A stretch of 64,000 bases of DNA from Micrococcales bacterium UBA7469 (GCA_002479805.1 DLPB01000029.1:6516-70515), one strand, 5' to 3'; positions 52,630 through 61,421 are shown, counted from the stretch's first letter. Program-made: numbers and translations. Notes: generated from the letters alone by a model not told the origin.

Positions 52630-52898
52630 TAGCCCTTGAGGAAATCTTGAATCTGAGCAAACAGAGCATCGGCAACGCCCTGATCATCGGTGTCAACCTC
52701 GACCACCAACTGCTCACCGGTCTTGGCCTTCAATGCCATCATGCGAAGTGGTGAGTTGGCCAAAACCAACTCCTCGCCAGCCTTGCCCATCCGAACCGTC
52801 AGGCCCGACTCCTTCACTAGCTTTACGATCTGGCCCGCAGGTCTAGCGTGCAAGCCGATTGGATCTTCGATGGTTACGGTCGTAGTGATGGTGGACAT
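52629..52898 (-). CDS. ptsH: PTS phosphocarrier HPr
   Basis: An 89-residue carrier. The phospho-histidine is His17 in IGLHARPAG. The region equivalent to the regulatory Ser46 site is NSPLRMMALK (Ser49), which is not the standard Firmicutes Ser-Ile-Met context, so kinase control should not be assumed. A near-consensus AGGAGGT precedes the ATG. ptsH-ptsI order with coupled translation. Confidence 0.94.
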   Translation of the reverse strand: MSTITTTVTIEDPIGLHARPAGQIVKLVKESGLTVRMGKAGEELVLANSPLRMMALKAKTGEQLVVEVDTDDQGVADALFAQIQDFLKG

Positions 52899-52933
52899 GA
52901 CTTACCTCCTGATTATCGTTAGAGAATACCGCT

Positions 52934-53707
52934 TTAAGCGCCCTGGTTAGGGTCATCAATTGCTGGCTCTTGCGATTCTCTTGCCCTTTGATCCATTACC
53001 AATCGCCACCATAGATAAAAGGCGGCCAGCGCAAAGAATGCCCACTCCACCGCATAGAACGCGGTTAGCCAATTGATTTCGATCTCCTGCTGCCGGATAC
53101 CGATGGTGATTGGTTCAAGATCGTGCTCAAGACCAGACTGCAGAATTACGTATGCCGGGTATGAGGCAATTGGGGTCGACGAGTAGATATTCACCAGTTG
53201 CCCAAGTGCGACCGAATCAAAATCAGCAACCTGTGCTGCCTCAACCGGTTCGCTGGGCTCTAGGTAACCAACCGTAGAAATCTCGATGTCGGTCAGCTTT
53301 TTCTGAATCGCTCTAACGAGCTCTAAATCCTCTGAGAAGCCAATGGCCAAGGTCAGCGAGGCGTCATCGACTAGCGAGTTGCTGATTAACCAGTAGCCAT
53401 TTCGAGTTGAGCCATCCGCATTTAGCTGCAGCCGTCCTCCGACGATGTAGGAGTTGCTGGAATCCAGTGTGGCACTGAAGGTGACCAGTCGGTCATAAAC
53501 CGGCTTGTCGATCGGCTGATTTGGGCTAATGAGTTCCTCAAGCGGTCGAGGGGCAGCTTCTTCGACACTGACTCCGACCGTATTGAAGGTTCGGGAGAGC
53601 TGCCACTGCATCAAAAGTGAAAACACTGCGGCCACCAACAGCGCGGTTGCCAACCCGCCGATCCACTTCGGTCGCCGGGCAACCTCCCAAAAACTGGGCT
53701 GTGTCAT
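52934..53707 (-). CDS. SURF1-family cytochrome oxidase assembly protein
   Basis: A 257-residue membrane protein with one hydrophobic helix near the N-terminus (about 14-33) and one near the C-terminus (about 212-232), enclosing an external domain: the SURF1 topology. The opening RRPKWIGGLATALLVAA and late FYAVEWAFFALAAFYLWWR fit the family. It would help haem insertion or assembly of cytochrome c oxidase, none of whose subunits are here. It starts directly at the end of guaB3. Confidence 0.88.
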   Translation of the reverse strand: MTQPSFWEVARRPKWIGGLATALLVAAVFSLLMQWQLSRTFNTVGVSVEEAAPRPLEELISPNQPIDKPVYDRLVTFSATLDSSNSYIVGGRLQLNADGSTRNGYWLISNSLVDDASLTLAIGFSEDLELVRAIQKKLTDIEISTVGYLEPSEPVEAAQVADFDSVALGQLVNIYSSTPIASYPAYVILQSGLEHDLEPITIGIRQQEIEINWLTAFYAVEWAFFALAAFYLWWRLVMDQRARESQEPAIDDPNQGA

Positions 53708-54823
53708 TTACTGGTATTGGTTTACGACGACGTCCACGCGCTGGAATTCCTTCACATCGGAGTATCCAGTGCTAGCCATCGAGCGACGCAGCGCTCCGAT
53801 GAGGTTGCTGGTGCCATTGGCGTTATCTGCCGGTCCTAGCAAAATATTCTCTAGCGGCGCGTGCGAACCAACCCAAACTCGGTTACCGCGCGGCAAATTC
53901 TCACTTACCGCCTCTTGACCCCAGTGCCAACCGTGACCTGGAGCTTCAGCGGCGCGAGCCAAGACGGTTCCCAGCATCACAGCATCGGCACCGCAGGCGA
54001 TCGCCTTCACGATATCTCCCGAGGTGCCAAGGCCGCCATCGGCGATAACGTGCACGTAACGACCGCCGGATTCATCCATGTAGTCGCGACGGGCAGCTGC
54101 CACATCAGCAACGGCGGTTGCCATCGGTGCGTGGATGCCCAAGATCTTTCGAGTTGACGAGGCGGCACCGCCACCAAAACCAACCAAGACGCCGGCAGCA
54201 CCGGTGCGCATCAGGTGCAGGGCAGCCTTGTAGCTGGCTGCGCCACCAACCATCACTGGAACATCCAACTTGTAGATGAACTCTTTGAGGTTTAGCGGTT
54301 CGTGATTCTTCGAGACGTGCTCGGCAGAAACCGTGTTTCCGCGAATCACAAACATTTCAACGCCGGCTTTGAGCACTACCGATGAGAACTCCTGGGTGCG
54401 CTGCGGCGAGAGCGCACCTGCAACTGTTACACCCGCGGAACGAATTTCCGCTAGTCGAGCGGTGATTAGCTCAGGCTGAATTGGCTGTGAGTAAATGCGC
54501 TGCAAAACTGCAGTGGCATCTTCGTCTTTCGCGTTTGCAATTTCCTCGAGCTGCTGAGTCGGGTCTTCATAGCGAGTCCAAAGACCTTCGAGGTCCAGCA
54601 CACCTAGACCGCCGAGTTTTCCGATCGCGATTGCGGTGGCCGGGCTCATTGCAGAGTCCATTGGCGCTGCTACCACAGGCAGGTCGAACTTATAGGCATC
54701 GATTGCCCAGGCGGTTGATACATCCTCCGGGTCACGAGTTCTTCGAGTCGGAACCACTGCAATGTCATCGAAGGCAAATGCTCTGCGCGCGTCCTTGCCG
54801 CGTCCGATTTCTACCTGGTTCAT
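53708..54823 (-). CDS. guaB3: GuaB3-family IMP dehydrogenase-related protein
   Basis: A 371-residue barrel related to IMP dehydrogenase but without CBS domains, typical of actinobacterial GuaB3. Aligned with GuaB next door, the catalytic loop GxGxGSICTT is replaced by GGGAASST, so Ser222 stands where GuaB has Cys312. The phosphate-binding ADGGLGTSGDIVKAI and GADAVMLGT segments are kept. It may have a different or modified reaction. It lies 9 bases downstream of guaB. Confidence 0.9.
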   Translation of the reverse strand: MNQVEIGRGKDARRAFAFDDIAVVPTRRTRDPEDVSTAWAIDAYKFDLPVVAAPMDSAMSPATAIAIGKLGGLGVLDLEGLWTRYEDPTQQLEEIANAKDEDATAVLQRIYSQPIQPELITARLAEIRSAGVTVAGALSPQRTQEFSSVVLKAGVEMFVIRGNTVSAEHVSKNHEPLNLKEFIYKLDVPVMVGGAASYKAALHLMRTGAAGVLVGFGGGAASSTRKILGIHAPMATAVADVAAARRDYMDESGGRYVHVIADGGLGTSGDIVKAIACGADAVMLGTVLARAAEAPGHGWHWGQEAVSENLPRGNRVWVGSHAPLENILLGPADNANGTSNLIGALRRSMASTGYSDVKEFQRVDVVVNQYQ

Positions 54824-54832
54824 CTGGGCCTC

Positions 54833-56338
54833 CTAGCGAGTTCCGTAGTTAGGGGCTTCGATGGTCATTTGAACATCGTGCGGGTGCGATTCGCGCAATC
54901 CTGCAGCCGTGATTCGAACAAACTTGCCGCGCTCTTTTAGCTCCGGAATGGTGCCGGCTCCGACATAACCCATCGATGCACGCAGACCTCCCACCAACTG
55001 GTGAACCACCGAAGCAACTGAGCCGCGATATGGGACTCGACCCTCGATACCTTCCGGCACCAACTTGTCCTCGCGCAACACATCGTCCTGGAAGTAGCGG
55101 TCCTTGGAGTAAGACTTAGCCTGACCACGGGACTGCATCGCGCCGAGCGATCCCATGCCGCGGTAGGTCTTGTACTGCTTACCGCCAACAAAAGTGATAT
55201 CTCCCGGAGCCTCATCGGTTCCAGCCAGCAGTGATCCGAGCATCACCGAATTTGCACCGGCAACCAAAGCCTTTGGAATGTCTCCCGAATACTGCAGACC
55301 GCCGTCGGCAATTACCGGAACTCCGGCTGGCTTGGCAGCCAGTGATGCCAGGTAAACCGCGGTGACCTGTGGCACACCGACACCTGCGACCACGCGAGTG
55401 GTGCAGATGGAACCTGGACCAACGCCAACCTTGACGCCATCAGCGCCGGCATCGATTAGTGCCTGAGCGCCTTCTCGGGTAGCGACATTGCCGCCGACGA
55501 TGTCGGTGAACTTTGCAACCGGTTCGTTCTTAAGCTTTTGAATCATCTCTAGCACTGCGGTGTTGTGGCCGTGAGCGGTGTCAACAATCAGCATGTCTAC
55601 GCCGGTTTCAACCAGCGCCATTGCGCGCTCCCAAGCATCTGGGCCAACACCGATTGCCGCACCTACCAAAAGCCGACCGGCACCATCCTTAGACGCGTTT
55701 GGATACTTCTCGCTCTTGTCAAAGTCTTTGACCGTAATCAGTCCGCGCAACTTGCCGTCGTCATCAATCAGCGGTAGCTTCTCGATGCGGTGCTGAGCCA
55801 GCATCGCCATCGCCTCATCCGGGTTGATGCCAACCTTGCCAACAATCAGCGGCATCGGGGTCATTACATCTTTAACCAAAGTTGTGGTGCGCTGCACCTC
55901 TAGCACAAATCTCATGTCTCTATTGGTTACGATTCCGACGAGCTTGCCCTCTTCATCGATTACCGGCAGCCCTGAGACTCGGTACTTGCCGCACAGATCA
56001 TCCACCTCTTGAATGGTGGCGTAAGGGGTGGTGGTCACCGGGTGGGAGACCATCCCGGCTTCGCTTCGCTTCACCAAGTCAACCTGGTTGACCTGGTCAT
56101 CGATTGAAAGGTTGCGGTGCAGGATTCCCAAGCCACCCTGCCTTGCCATGGCGATAGCCATGCGAGCCTCGGTAACGGTGTCCATTGCAGAAGAGATAAG
56201 CGGTACGTGAATCGAGATGTTTCTAGAGACCTGAGTCTGAGTGCTCACGCCAGATGGCAGCACATCAGATTGCCCCGGTAGCAGTAGGACGTCGTCGTAG
56301 GTTAGGCCGACCAGGGAAAATGGGTCTTGAAGCTCCAA
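54833..56338 (-). CDS. guaB: IMP dehydrogenase
   Basis: NAD-dependent oxidation of IMP to XMP, committing purines to GMP. 501 residues: a TIM barrel interrupted by two CBS domains at about 95-205, the catalytic Cys312 in GPGSICTTRVV, IADGGLQYSGDIPKAL, and the flap region GSLGAMQ. First gene of a guaB-guaB3-SURF1 run, and divergent from the amino-acid transporter operon. Confidence 0.97.
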   Translation of the reverse strand: MELQDPFSLVGLTYDDVLLLPGQSDVLPSGVSTQTQVSRNISIHVPLISSAMDTVTEARMAIAMARQGGLGILHRNLSIDDQVNQVDLVKRSEAGMVSHPVTTTPYATIQEVDDLCGKYRVSGLPVIDEEGKLVGIVTNRDMRFVLEVQRTTTLVKDVMTPMPLIVGKVGINPDEAMAMLAQHRIEKLPLIDDDGKLRGLITVKDFDKSEKYPNASKDGAGRLLVGAAIGVGPDAWERAMALVETGVDMLIVDTAHGHNTAVLEMIQKLKNEPVAKFTDIVGGNVATREGAQALIDAGADGVKVGVGPGSICTTRVVAGVGVPQVTAVYLASLAAKPAGVPVIADGGLQYSGDIPKALVAGANSVMLGSLLAGTDEAPGDITFVGGKQYKTYRGMGSLGAMQSRGQAKSYSKDRYFQDDVLREDKLVPEGIEGRVPYRGSVASVVHQLVGGLRASMGYVGAGTIPELKERGKFVRITAAGLRESHPHDVQMTIEAPNYGTR

Positions 56339-56548
56339 TTGGCAATCCTCTGCTTGTGGTGGATTCGTCTCACAATTCTAGCCAAGCAATCACCCCTATA
56401 AATAAGGTGCATTTTCTGCCCATTGAAATCTTTTTGAAACCAAAGTTTTATAACTTGAACCAATTCACACTACGTTTACTTTGCTAGTGTTTTGAAAGGC
56501 TCCGAAGGGGCCTTCGAGCAGAGCAGCTCAATACGATTTGGAGGACAG
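56339..56548. promoter_or_regulatory. divergent upstream region of guaB and the liv operon
   Basis: An intergenic stretch of 210 bases, AT-rich between 56390 and 56490. TTGAA occurs three times (56423, 56434, 56455) and a TATAAC lies at 56449-56454, but the spacings do not give a standard promoter that I would trust. GGAGG at 56540-56544 is the ribosome site for the GTG at 56549. No riboswitch or terminator seen. Confidence 0.45.
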
Positions 56549-57859
56549 GTGCAATTCCTCTCTACCAGCAACCCCAAGCGGTTGTTCTCATCCTTTTTTC
56601 TACTGCTGATAGCCATGGTTCTAAGCCTCGGGCTCGGCGCAACTTCTGCTAGCGCAGACAGCGTCGGCGAGGACCTAGAGCGCGGTATCACCGGAAACGT
56701 CAAGCTAGACGGCGAGCCACTCGGTGGTGTTCGCATGATCGTTGACGGAGGCGGCTACACCGCCGAGACCGTTACCGGTGCTGACGGCAAGTGGTACATC
56801 GGCGTTCCAGGCACCGAGGGCGACACCTACAAGGTGACCCTGGACCAGGAAACTTTGCCAGAGGGCATCGCGGTTACCGGTGAGGGCGGCGCCACCAAGG
56901 ACGTTGTGCTTGGTAAGACCAGCCCACTGGTCGCAAACTTCTTTATCGGTGAGGGCACTCGCGTCACCGTCTCAATGTTTGACCAGGTTGTAGCCCGCTT
57001 GATCTACGGCTTGAACTTCGGCCTCATGCTTGGCCTAGCGGCGGTTGGTCTGTCGTTGGTGTTCGGCACCACCGGTCTTTCAAACTTTGCCCACTCTGAG
57101 ATGGTTACCTTCGGTGCGATCGCAGCCTTGGTGCTGGGAACCGTGCTTCAGCTCCCAATGTGGGCAGCGATTCCAGTTGCGGTTTTGCTATCCGGTGGTC
57201 TCGGCTGGGCACTTGATGCCGGACTCTGGAAGCCTTTGAGAAAGCGCGGCCTTGCGCTGGTTCAGCTGATGATTGTTTCGATTGGCTTGTCGCTGACTGT
57301 TCGCTACCTATTCCAGTACTTCATCGGTGGAGGCACCGAGCAGCTACCTGGTGCTGATTCGACCTTGGTTCCACTGTTCGGCTCAGTCGCACTTTCGATG
57401 ACCGACCTGGTTTCCATGGCAATCTCAATCGTGGTGATCAGCGGATTTGCCTGGTGGCTACTAAAGACCAAGACCGGTAAGGCTACCCGCGCCATCTCTG
57501 ACAACCCAGACCTAGCAGCAGCATCTGGAATCGATGTTGACAAGGTAATTCGCACCGTTTGGATTATTTCTGGAGCACTGGCAGGTCTTGCCGGTGTGCT
57601 CTGGGCTTACTTCCGCCCGGGCATCAAGTGGGACATGGGTGCTCAGATCTTGCTATTGATCTTCGCTGCCGTGACCTTGGGTGGATTGGGCACCGCATTT
57701 GGTGCGCTGATTGGTTCGATCGTGGTTGGTGTCTTGGTTGAGACCAGCTCGCTGATCATCCCCGCCGACCTAAAGTACGTCGGTGCACTGGTAGTTCTTA
57801 TTGGAATCTTGCTCTTCAGACCACAGGGTCTGCTCGGTAAAAAACAGAGGATAGGTTAG
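56549..57859 (+). CDS. LivH-type amino-acid ABC permease with exported N-terminal carboxypeptidase-regulatory-like domain
   Basis: Membrane subunit of a branched-chain amino acid or amide importer, 436 residues. The GTG at 56549 is chosen for its GGAGG 4 bases upstream (an earlier in-frame TTG at 56492 lacks one). Residues 1-36 look like a signal peptide ending SASA. About 45-110 form a beta-rich domain (GNVKLDGEPLGGVRMIVDGGG, TGADGKWYIGVPG) like carboxypeptidase regulatory or prealbumin-like folds. The BPD_transp_2 permease begins near 135 with LIYGLNFGLMLGLAAVGLSL. Such an external domain is absent from the standard LivH. Operon: livH-livM-livG-livF-like. Confidence 0.9.
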   Translation: MQFLSTSNPKRLFSSFFLLLIAMVLSLGLGATSASADSVGEDLERGITGNVKLDGEPLGGVRMIVDGGGYTAETVTGADGKWYIGVPGTEGDTYKVTLDQETLPEGIAVTGEGGATKDVVLGKTSPLVANFFIGEGTRVTVSMFDQVVARLIYGLNFGLMLGLAAVGLSLVFGTTGLSNFAHSEMVTFGAIAALVLGTVLQLPMWAAIPVAVLLSGGLGWALDAGLWKPLRKRGLALVQLMIVSIGLSLTVRYLFQYFIGGGTEQLPGADSTLVPLFGSVALSMTDLVSMAISIVVISGFAWWLLKTKTGKATRAISDNPDLAAASGIDVDKVIRTVWIISGALAGLAGVLWAYFRPGIKWDMGAQILLLIFAAVTLGGLGTAFGALIGSIVVGVLVETSSLIIPADLKYVGALVVLIGILLFRPQGLLGKKQRIG

Positions 57860-57869
57860 GAGGTCGACC

Positions 57870-58853
57870 ATGGACTGGGGATCAATTCTCAATAACACCC
57901 TCGCGGGACTGCTCACTCCAACCATTCTGGCGTTTGCACTAGCAGCCCTAGGTCTGGCTATGCACTTCGGTTTCGCCGGATTGTTGAACTTCGGTATCGC
58001 GGGCTTCATGGCCGTCGGTGCCTACGGATATGCGATTAGCGTGCTGACATTTGGACTGCCATGGTGGGCAGGCATGCTGATGGGTGTTGCCGCATCGGTG
58101 GTCTTCGCCCTGATCATGGGTATTCCAACACTGCGCCTGCGCGGTGATTACCTAGCGATTGTGACCATTGCAGCTGCTGAGATTCTGCGCTTGCTATTCC
58201 TAACCACCGCATTTGAGCCGGTCACCGGTAGTGCCGACGGCCTATTTGGTTACAACACCTCCGGCGGTTTTGCTGATGCGAACCCATTCCCAGTTGGAAA
58301 CTACGGTTGGGGTCCATGGACCTACAACGAGCAGACCTTGTGGATGCTGGTCTTTGGTTTGATTGTGCTTGCGGTGGCAACCTTCTTGCTATGGGCGCTG
58401 ATGCGTTCTCCTTGGGGTCGCGTCGTAAAGGGTATTCGTGAGGACGAGGATGCCGTTCGCGCCCTTGGTAAGAACGTATTTGCCTACAAGATGCAGGCAC
58501 TGATTATCGGTGGTGCATTTGGAGCCCTAGGTGGCATTGTGTTGGCAACCAGCACCAACGTCTCCCCCGGTGTCTACGTCACCTCGTTGACCTTCTTCCT
58601 GTGGACCGCACTTTTGCTTGGTGGCGCCGCCACCATCTTTGGTCCAGTGCTCGGTTCGATTATCTTCTGGGTACTTCAGGCCTTCCTTACCAACGTTTTG
58701 CCAGCGTTGGCAGAGTCTGGCATCTTGCCAGTTTCTGGAATCCAGGCAGCAACCCTGCGCTACGTCTTGGTAGGTATCGGTCTGATGCTGATCGTGATTT
58801 ACCGCCCACAGGGTATTTTCGGCGACAAGAGGGAGATGACCTTTGTCAAGTAA
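57870..58853 (+). CDS. LivM-type amino-acid ABC permease
   Basis: Second permease, 327 residues with about eight to nine membrane helices. GFAGLLNFGIAGFMAVGAYGYA and the C-terminal YRPQGIFG are family marks. The ATG is preceded by GGAGG and lies 10 bases after the LivH-like stop. Its end overlaps the ATPase start. Works with the LivH-like protein as the translocation pore. Confidence 0.93.
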   Translation: MDWGSILNNTLAGLLTPTILAFALAALGLAMHFGFAGLLNFGIAGFMAVGAYGYAISVLTFGLPWWAGMLMGVAASVVFALIMGIPTLRLRGDYLAIVTIAAAEILRLLFLTTAFEPVTGSADGLFGYNTSGGFADANPFPVGNYGWGPWTYNEQTLWMLVFGLIVLAVATFLLWALMRSPWGRVVKGIREDEDAVRALGKNVFAYKMQALIIGGAFGALGGIVLATSTNVSPGVYVTSLTFFLWTALLLGGAATIFGPVLGSIIFWVLQAFLTNVLPALAESGILPVSGIQAATLRYVLVGIGLMLIVIYRPQGIFGDKREMTFVK

Positions 58854-59733
58854 CCAAGAACCACAGAAGACCACCGGTCTGCACGTTGGCGTTGCAGCTC
58901 CAGGAGTCAAGAAGGTTAACCCAATTCTGGTCATCGACCGCGTCAAGAAGAGCTTCGGCGGTCTGACTGCGGTTGACGTCGAGCACCTCGAGATCCCAAG
59001 TGGAGCCATTACCGCGCTTATCGGCCCTAACGGTGCCGGAAAGACCACCTTGTTCAACCTGCTGACTGGTTTTGACACCCCAGATACTGGCGCTTGGTCC
59101 TTCGAGGGCAAAGAGCTTGCTGGTGTGCCATCGTTCAAGGTGGCCAAGATGGGTCAGGTTCGCACCTTCCAGCTCACCAAGGCGCTGAGCCTGCTAACCG
59201 TGCTGGAGAACATGAAGCTCGGTGCCAAGAACCAGACCGGTGAGAAGCTGTTGAACTCGCTGTTCCCATTCCTATGGCGCAAGCAGGATTCTGAGCTTGA
59301 GACCAAGGCAATGGAGCTACTCAAGAAGTTCAAGCTCGATGCCAAGAAAGATGACTTCGCTGCCTCGCTATCCGGCGGTCAGCGCAAGCTATTGGAGATG
59401 GCGCGTGCACTAATGACTGATCCTGTTCTGGTGATGTTGGATGAGCCAATGGCCGGTGTCAACCCTGCTCTGACTCAGTCGCTCCTGGAGCACGTGCTCA
59501 ACCTCAAAAAGGAGGGCATGACTGTGCTCTTTGTTGAGCACGATATGCACATGGTGCGCCACATCGCCGACTGGGTGGTTGTTATGGCCGAAGGTAAGGT
59601 CGTGGCCGAGGGTGCTCCAGACACCGTCATGAAGGAGCAGGCCGTTATTGACGCCTACCTAGGTGCTCACCAGGACACCGACCTAGGTGTGGTAACCGGT
59701 CGTATCAATGTCGTCAGCGAGGAAGGTAAGTAA
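58843..59733 (+). CDS. LivG-type amino-acid ABC ATPase
   Basis: ATPase of 296 residues, with an N-terminal tail of about 25 residues before the ABC domain. Walker A GPNGAGKTT, signature LSGGQRKLLEMARA, Walker B VLVMLDEPMAGVNP, and switch His in FVEHDMHMV are intact. The TTG start overlaps the LivM-like stop by 11 bases; alternatives downstream are unconvincing. The stop is directly followed by the ATG of the LivF-like gene. Confidence 0.93.
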   Translation: MSSNQEPQKTTGLHVGVAAPGVKKVNPILVIDRVKKSFGGLTAVDVEHLEIPSGAITALIGPNGAGKTTLFNLLTGFDTPDTGAWSFEGKELAGVPSFKVAKMGQVRTFQLTKALSLLTVLENMKLGAKNQTGEKLLNSLFPFLWRKQDSELETKAMELLKKFKLDAKKDDFAASLSGGQRKLLEMARALMTDPVLVMLDEPMAGVNPALTQSLLEHVLNLKKEGMTVLFVEHDMHMVRHIADWVVVMAEGKVVAEGAPDTVMKEQAVIDAYLGAHQDTDLGVVTGRINVVSEEGK

Positions 59734-60453
59734 ATGACTCGCGTTGTAGAAGTCAAAGATCTAGTAGCCGGCTACCTGCCAGGTGTAAACATCCTGAATG
59801 GCACCAACCTCTATGCCGACAAGGGCGAGTTGATTGGAATTATCGGACCCAATGGTGCCGGTAAGTCCACCCTGCTCAAGTCAATCTTCGGACTTGTAAA
59901 GGTTCGTGAGGGCTCTATCACCCTAAACGGTGAGAACATCACGGGACTCAAGCCAAACCAACTGGTTTCCAAGGGCGTGGGCTTTATCCCACAGACCAAC
60001 AATGTCTTCCCGTCGCTCACCATCGAGGAAAACCTCCAGATGGGTATCTTCCAGGAGCCTGCGAAATACAACGAGCGCCTGGAGTTTGTGGTTTCGATCT
60101 TCGCCGAGCTCGGCAAGCGCCTGAAGCAGCGCGCTGGTTCGCTTTCCGGTGGTGAGCGTCAGATGGTTGCCATGGGTCGTGCATTGATGATGGACCCAGC
60201 GGTATTGCTACTGGATGAGCCTTCTGCTGGTCTTTCTCCAGTTCGCCAGGACGAAGCGTTCTTGCGCGTATCGGAGATCAACAAGGCCGGTGTTACCTGC
60301 ATCATGGTTGAGCAGAATGCTCGCCGCTGCCTGCAGATCTCTGACCGCGCATATGTGCTTGACCAGGGTAAGGACGCAGTTGTCGGCACCGGCCGTGAGC
60401 TGCTGAATGACCCGCAGGTCATTGGCCTATACCTCGGAACCCTGGGTGCCTAA
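59734..60453 (+). CDS. LivF-type amino-acid ABC ATPase
   Basis: Second ATPase of the importer, 239 residues. Walker A GPNGAGKST, signature LSGGERQMVAMGRA, Walker B VLLLDEPSAGLSP, and C-terminal VIGLYLG are typical LivF features. It begins at the base after the LivG-like stop, with no gap. The binding protein is not in this operon but is encoded convergently at 61.4-62.8 kb. Confidence 0.94.
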   Translation: MTRVVEVKDLVAGYLPGVNILNGTNLYADKGELIGIIGPNGAGKSTLLKSIFGLVKVREGSITLNGENITGLKPNQLVSKGVGFIPQTNNVFPSLTIEENLQMGIFQEPAKYNERLEFVVSIFAELGKRLKQRAGSLSGGERQMVAMGRALMMDPAVLLLDEPSAGLSPVRQDEAFLRVSEINKAGVTCIMVEQNARRCLQISDRAYVLDQGKDAVVGTGRELLNDPQVIGLYLGTLGA

Positions 60454-60601
60454 GCGGCCCCCTAAAGGTCTCTGGCTGGCCGTTGGGGCCGGAATTGGTG
60501 TCTCAGTTGGTGTTGCCATCGACGAAGTTGCTTTGTCGTTGGCGCTGGGTGTTGCTATTGGTGCAGCCCTTGATTGGTTTTATCACCGTAAACATGGCTA
60601 G
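60446..60601 (+). CDS. small glycine-zipper membrane protein (hypothetical)
   Basis: A predicted 51-residue protein beginning at a GTG inside the end of the LivF-like gene (8-base overlap, different frame). It has a basic N-terminus (PKRPPKG) and one long or two short hydrophobic segments rich in GxxxG steps (AVGAGIGVSVGVAID, ALGVAIGAALDWFYH), then a basic tail. The membrane pattern supports coding; the weak ribosome site does not. Function unknown, possibly a helper of the transporter. Confidence 0.5.
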   Translation: MPKRPPKGLWLAVGAGIGVSVGVAIDEVALSLALGVAIGAALDWFYHRKHG

Positions 60602-60605
60602 CTAG

Positions 60606-60965
60606 CTAAAGTTCTAGCGCCTTTGCCTGATTGATTAGCGAGGCTAGCTCCTTGGCGTTATCGCAGCCGAATAGCACCCGATCCCACTTTGAGTTCACCA
60701 ACTCAATAACCACAATCTCCTGGCCCCGCGACCAAAGTGACAGCACCTTCTGGCCATGCTTGCGGAATGTTCCCTTCGCAATCAGTCCAGGAAATCCTGT
60801 ACCAGGGCTTCTGAGGCCCAGACCGCTACGAATGTATTCGGAGTCCTCGGTGGCCCCTCTGACATCGCTGAGCTTGAGCGAGAAGCTGGTCTGCAGCGCC
60901 TGAAGCGCTTCAAAAGCACTCAGTGAGATGTCAATTCGGTCACTGCTAATCGATAACTTAGCCAT
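60606..60965 (-). CDS. small protein of unknown function, possibly PH-like fold
   Basis: A 119-residue soluble protein. Alternating strands followed by a terminal helix (DNAKELASLINQAKAL) resemble bacterial PH-like domains, for instance KHGQKVLSLWSRGQEIVVIEL. No catalytic motif. The ATG overlaps the end of the TetR gene by 8 bases, so the two are probably co-expressed. I do not recognise the family with certainty. Confidence 0.7.
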   Translation of the reverse strand: MAKLSISSDRIDISLSAFEALQALQTSFSLKLSDVRGATEDSEYIRSGLGLRSPGTGFPGLIAKGTFRKHGQKVLSLWSRGQEIVVIELVNSKWDRVLFGCDNAKELASLINQAKALEL

Positions 60966-61329
60966 TTGGGTTCTCCTTTACCTTTGCTAAGAGATTGTTT
61001 CCGAGCAGGTTGGGCATGCCTTCGCCAACGCTGTCGATAATCTCAAGACACAGCTGTCGGATACGAGCATCTTGAGTGGCGAGGTCCTTGAGGGCAACGG
61101 TCAGTAGATCTAGTTGTTCTTCGGAATTGTCAAACGTTGCCACCACGTCCGCGAGCACACGCTCAAATAGGTTTTGCTTTGAACCAAATGCCTTATAGAG
61201 GCTGCCTCGCAGCAGACCGGTTGCCTTTACTAGATCGTCGATTGACGTGCCGTTGTAGCCGCGGGAGGCGAACAACGTCCGCGCTTTGGCCAAAACGGCT
61301 GACTCATCAAACTCTCTTGGTCTTGCCAT
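60958..61329 (-). CDS. short TetR/AcrR-family transcriptional regulator
   Basis: A DNA-binding regulator with a normal TetR N-terminus: MARPREFDES, then a helix-turn-helix in GYNGTSIDDLVKATGLLRGSLYKAFGSK (about 24-51). The whole protein is only 123 residues, against roughly 190 for most family members, so the ligand-binding helical domain is abbreviated to about 70 residues. The gene ends in a stop overlapping the downstream small gene. It could be a naturally short or a truncated regulator; targets are unknown, but the liv genes flank it on both sides. Confidence 0.82.
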   Translation of the reverse strand: MARPREFDESAVLAKARTLFASRGYNGTSIDDLVKATGLLRGSLYKAFGSKQNLFERVLADVVATFDNSEEQLDLLTVALKDLATQDARIRQLCLEIIDSVGEGMPNLLGNNLLAKVKENPNG

Positions 61330-61388
61330 GACGTCAGCCTAGCACAATTAGTGAACGAATGGTCAATAACTAACTCTGACCGGAAAAG

Positions 61389-61421
61389 CAAAAACCCCCG
61401 GCCAAAGGCCAGGGGTTTTTG
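61389..61421 (-). terminator. intrinsic terminator after the amino-acid binding-protein gene
   Basis: An inverted repeat with AAAAACCCC/GGGGTTTTT outer arms, GGCC/GGCC inner arms and an AAA loop. One position mismatches on the plus strand but becomes a G-U wobble in minus-strand RNA, favouring minus-strand termination. A TTTTTGCTTTT tract follows. It ends the transcript of the 61436-62758 gene. Confidence 0.85.
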
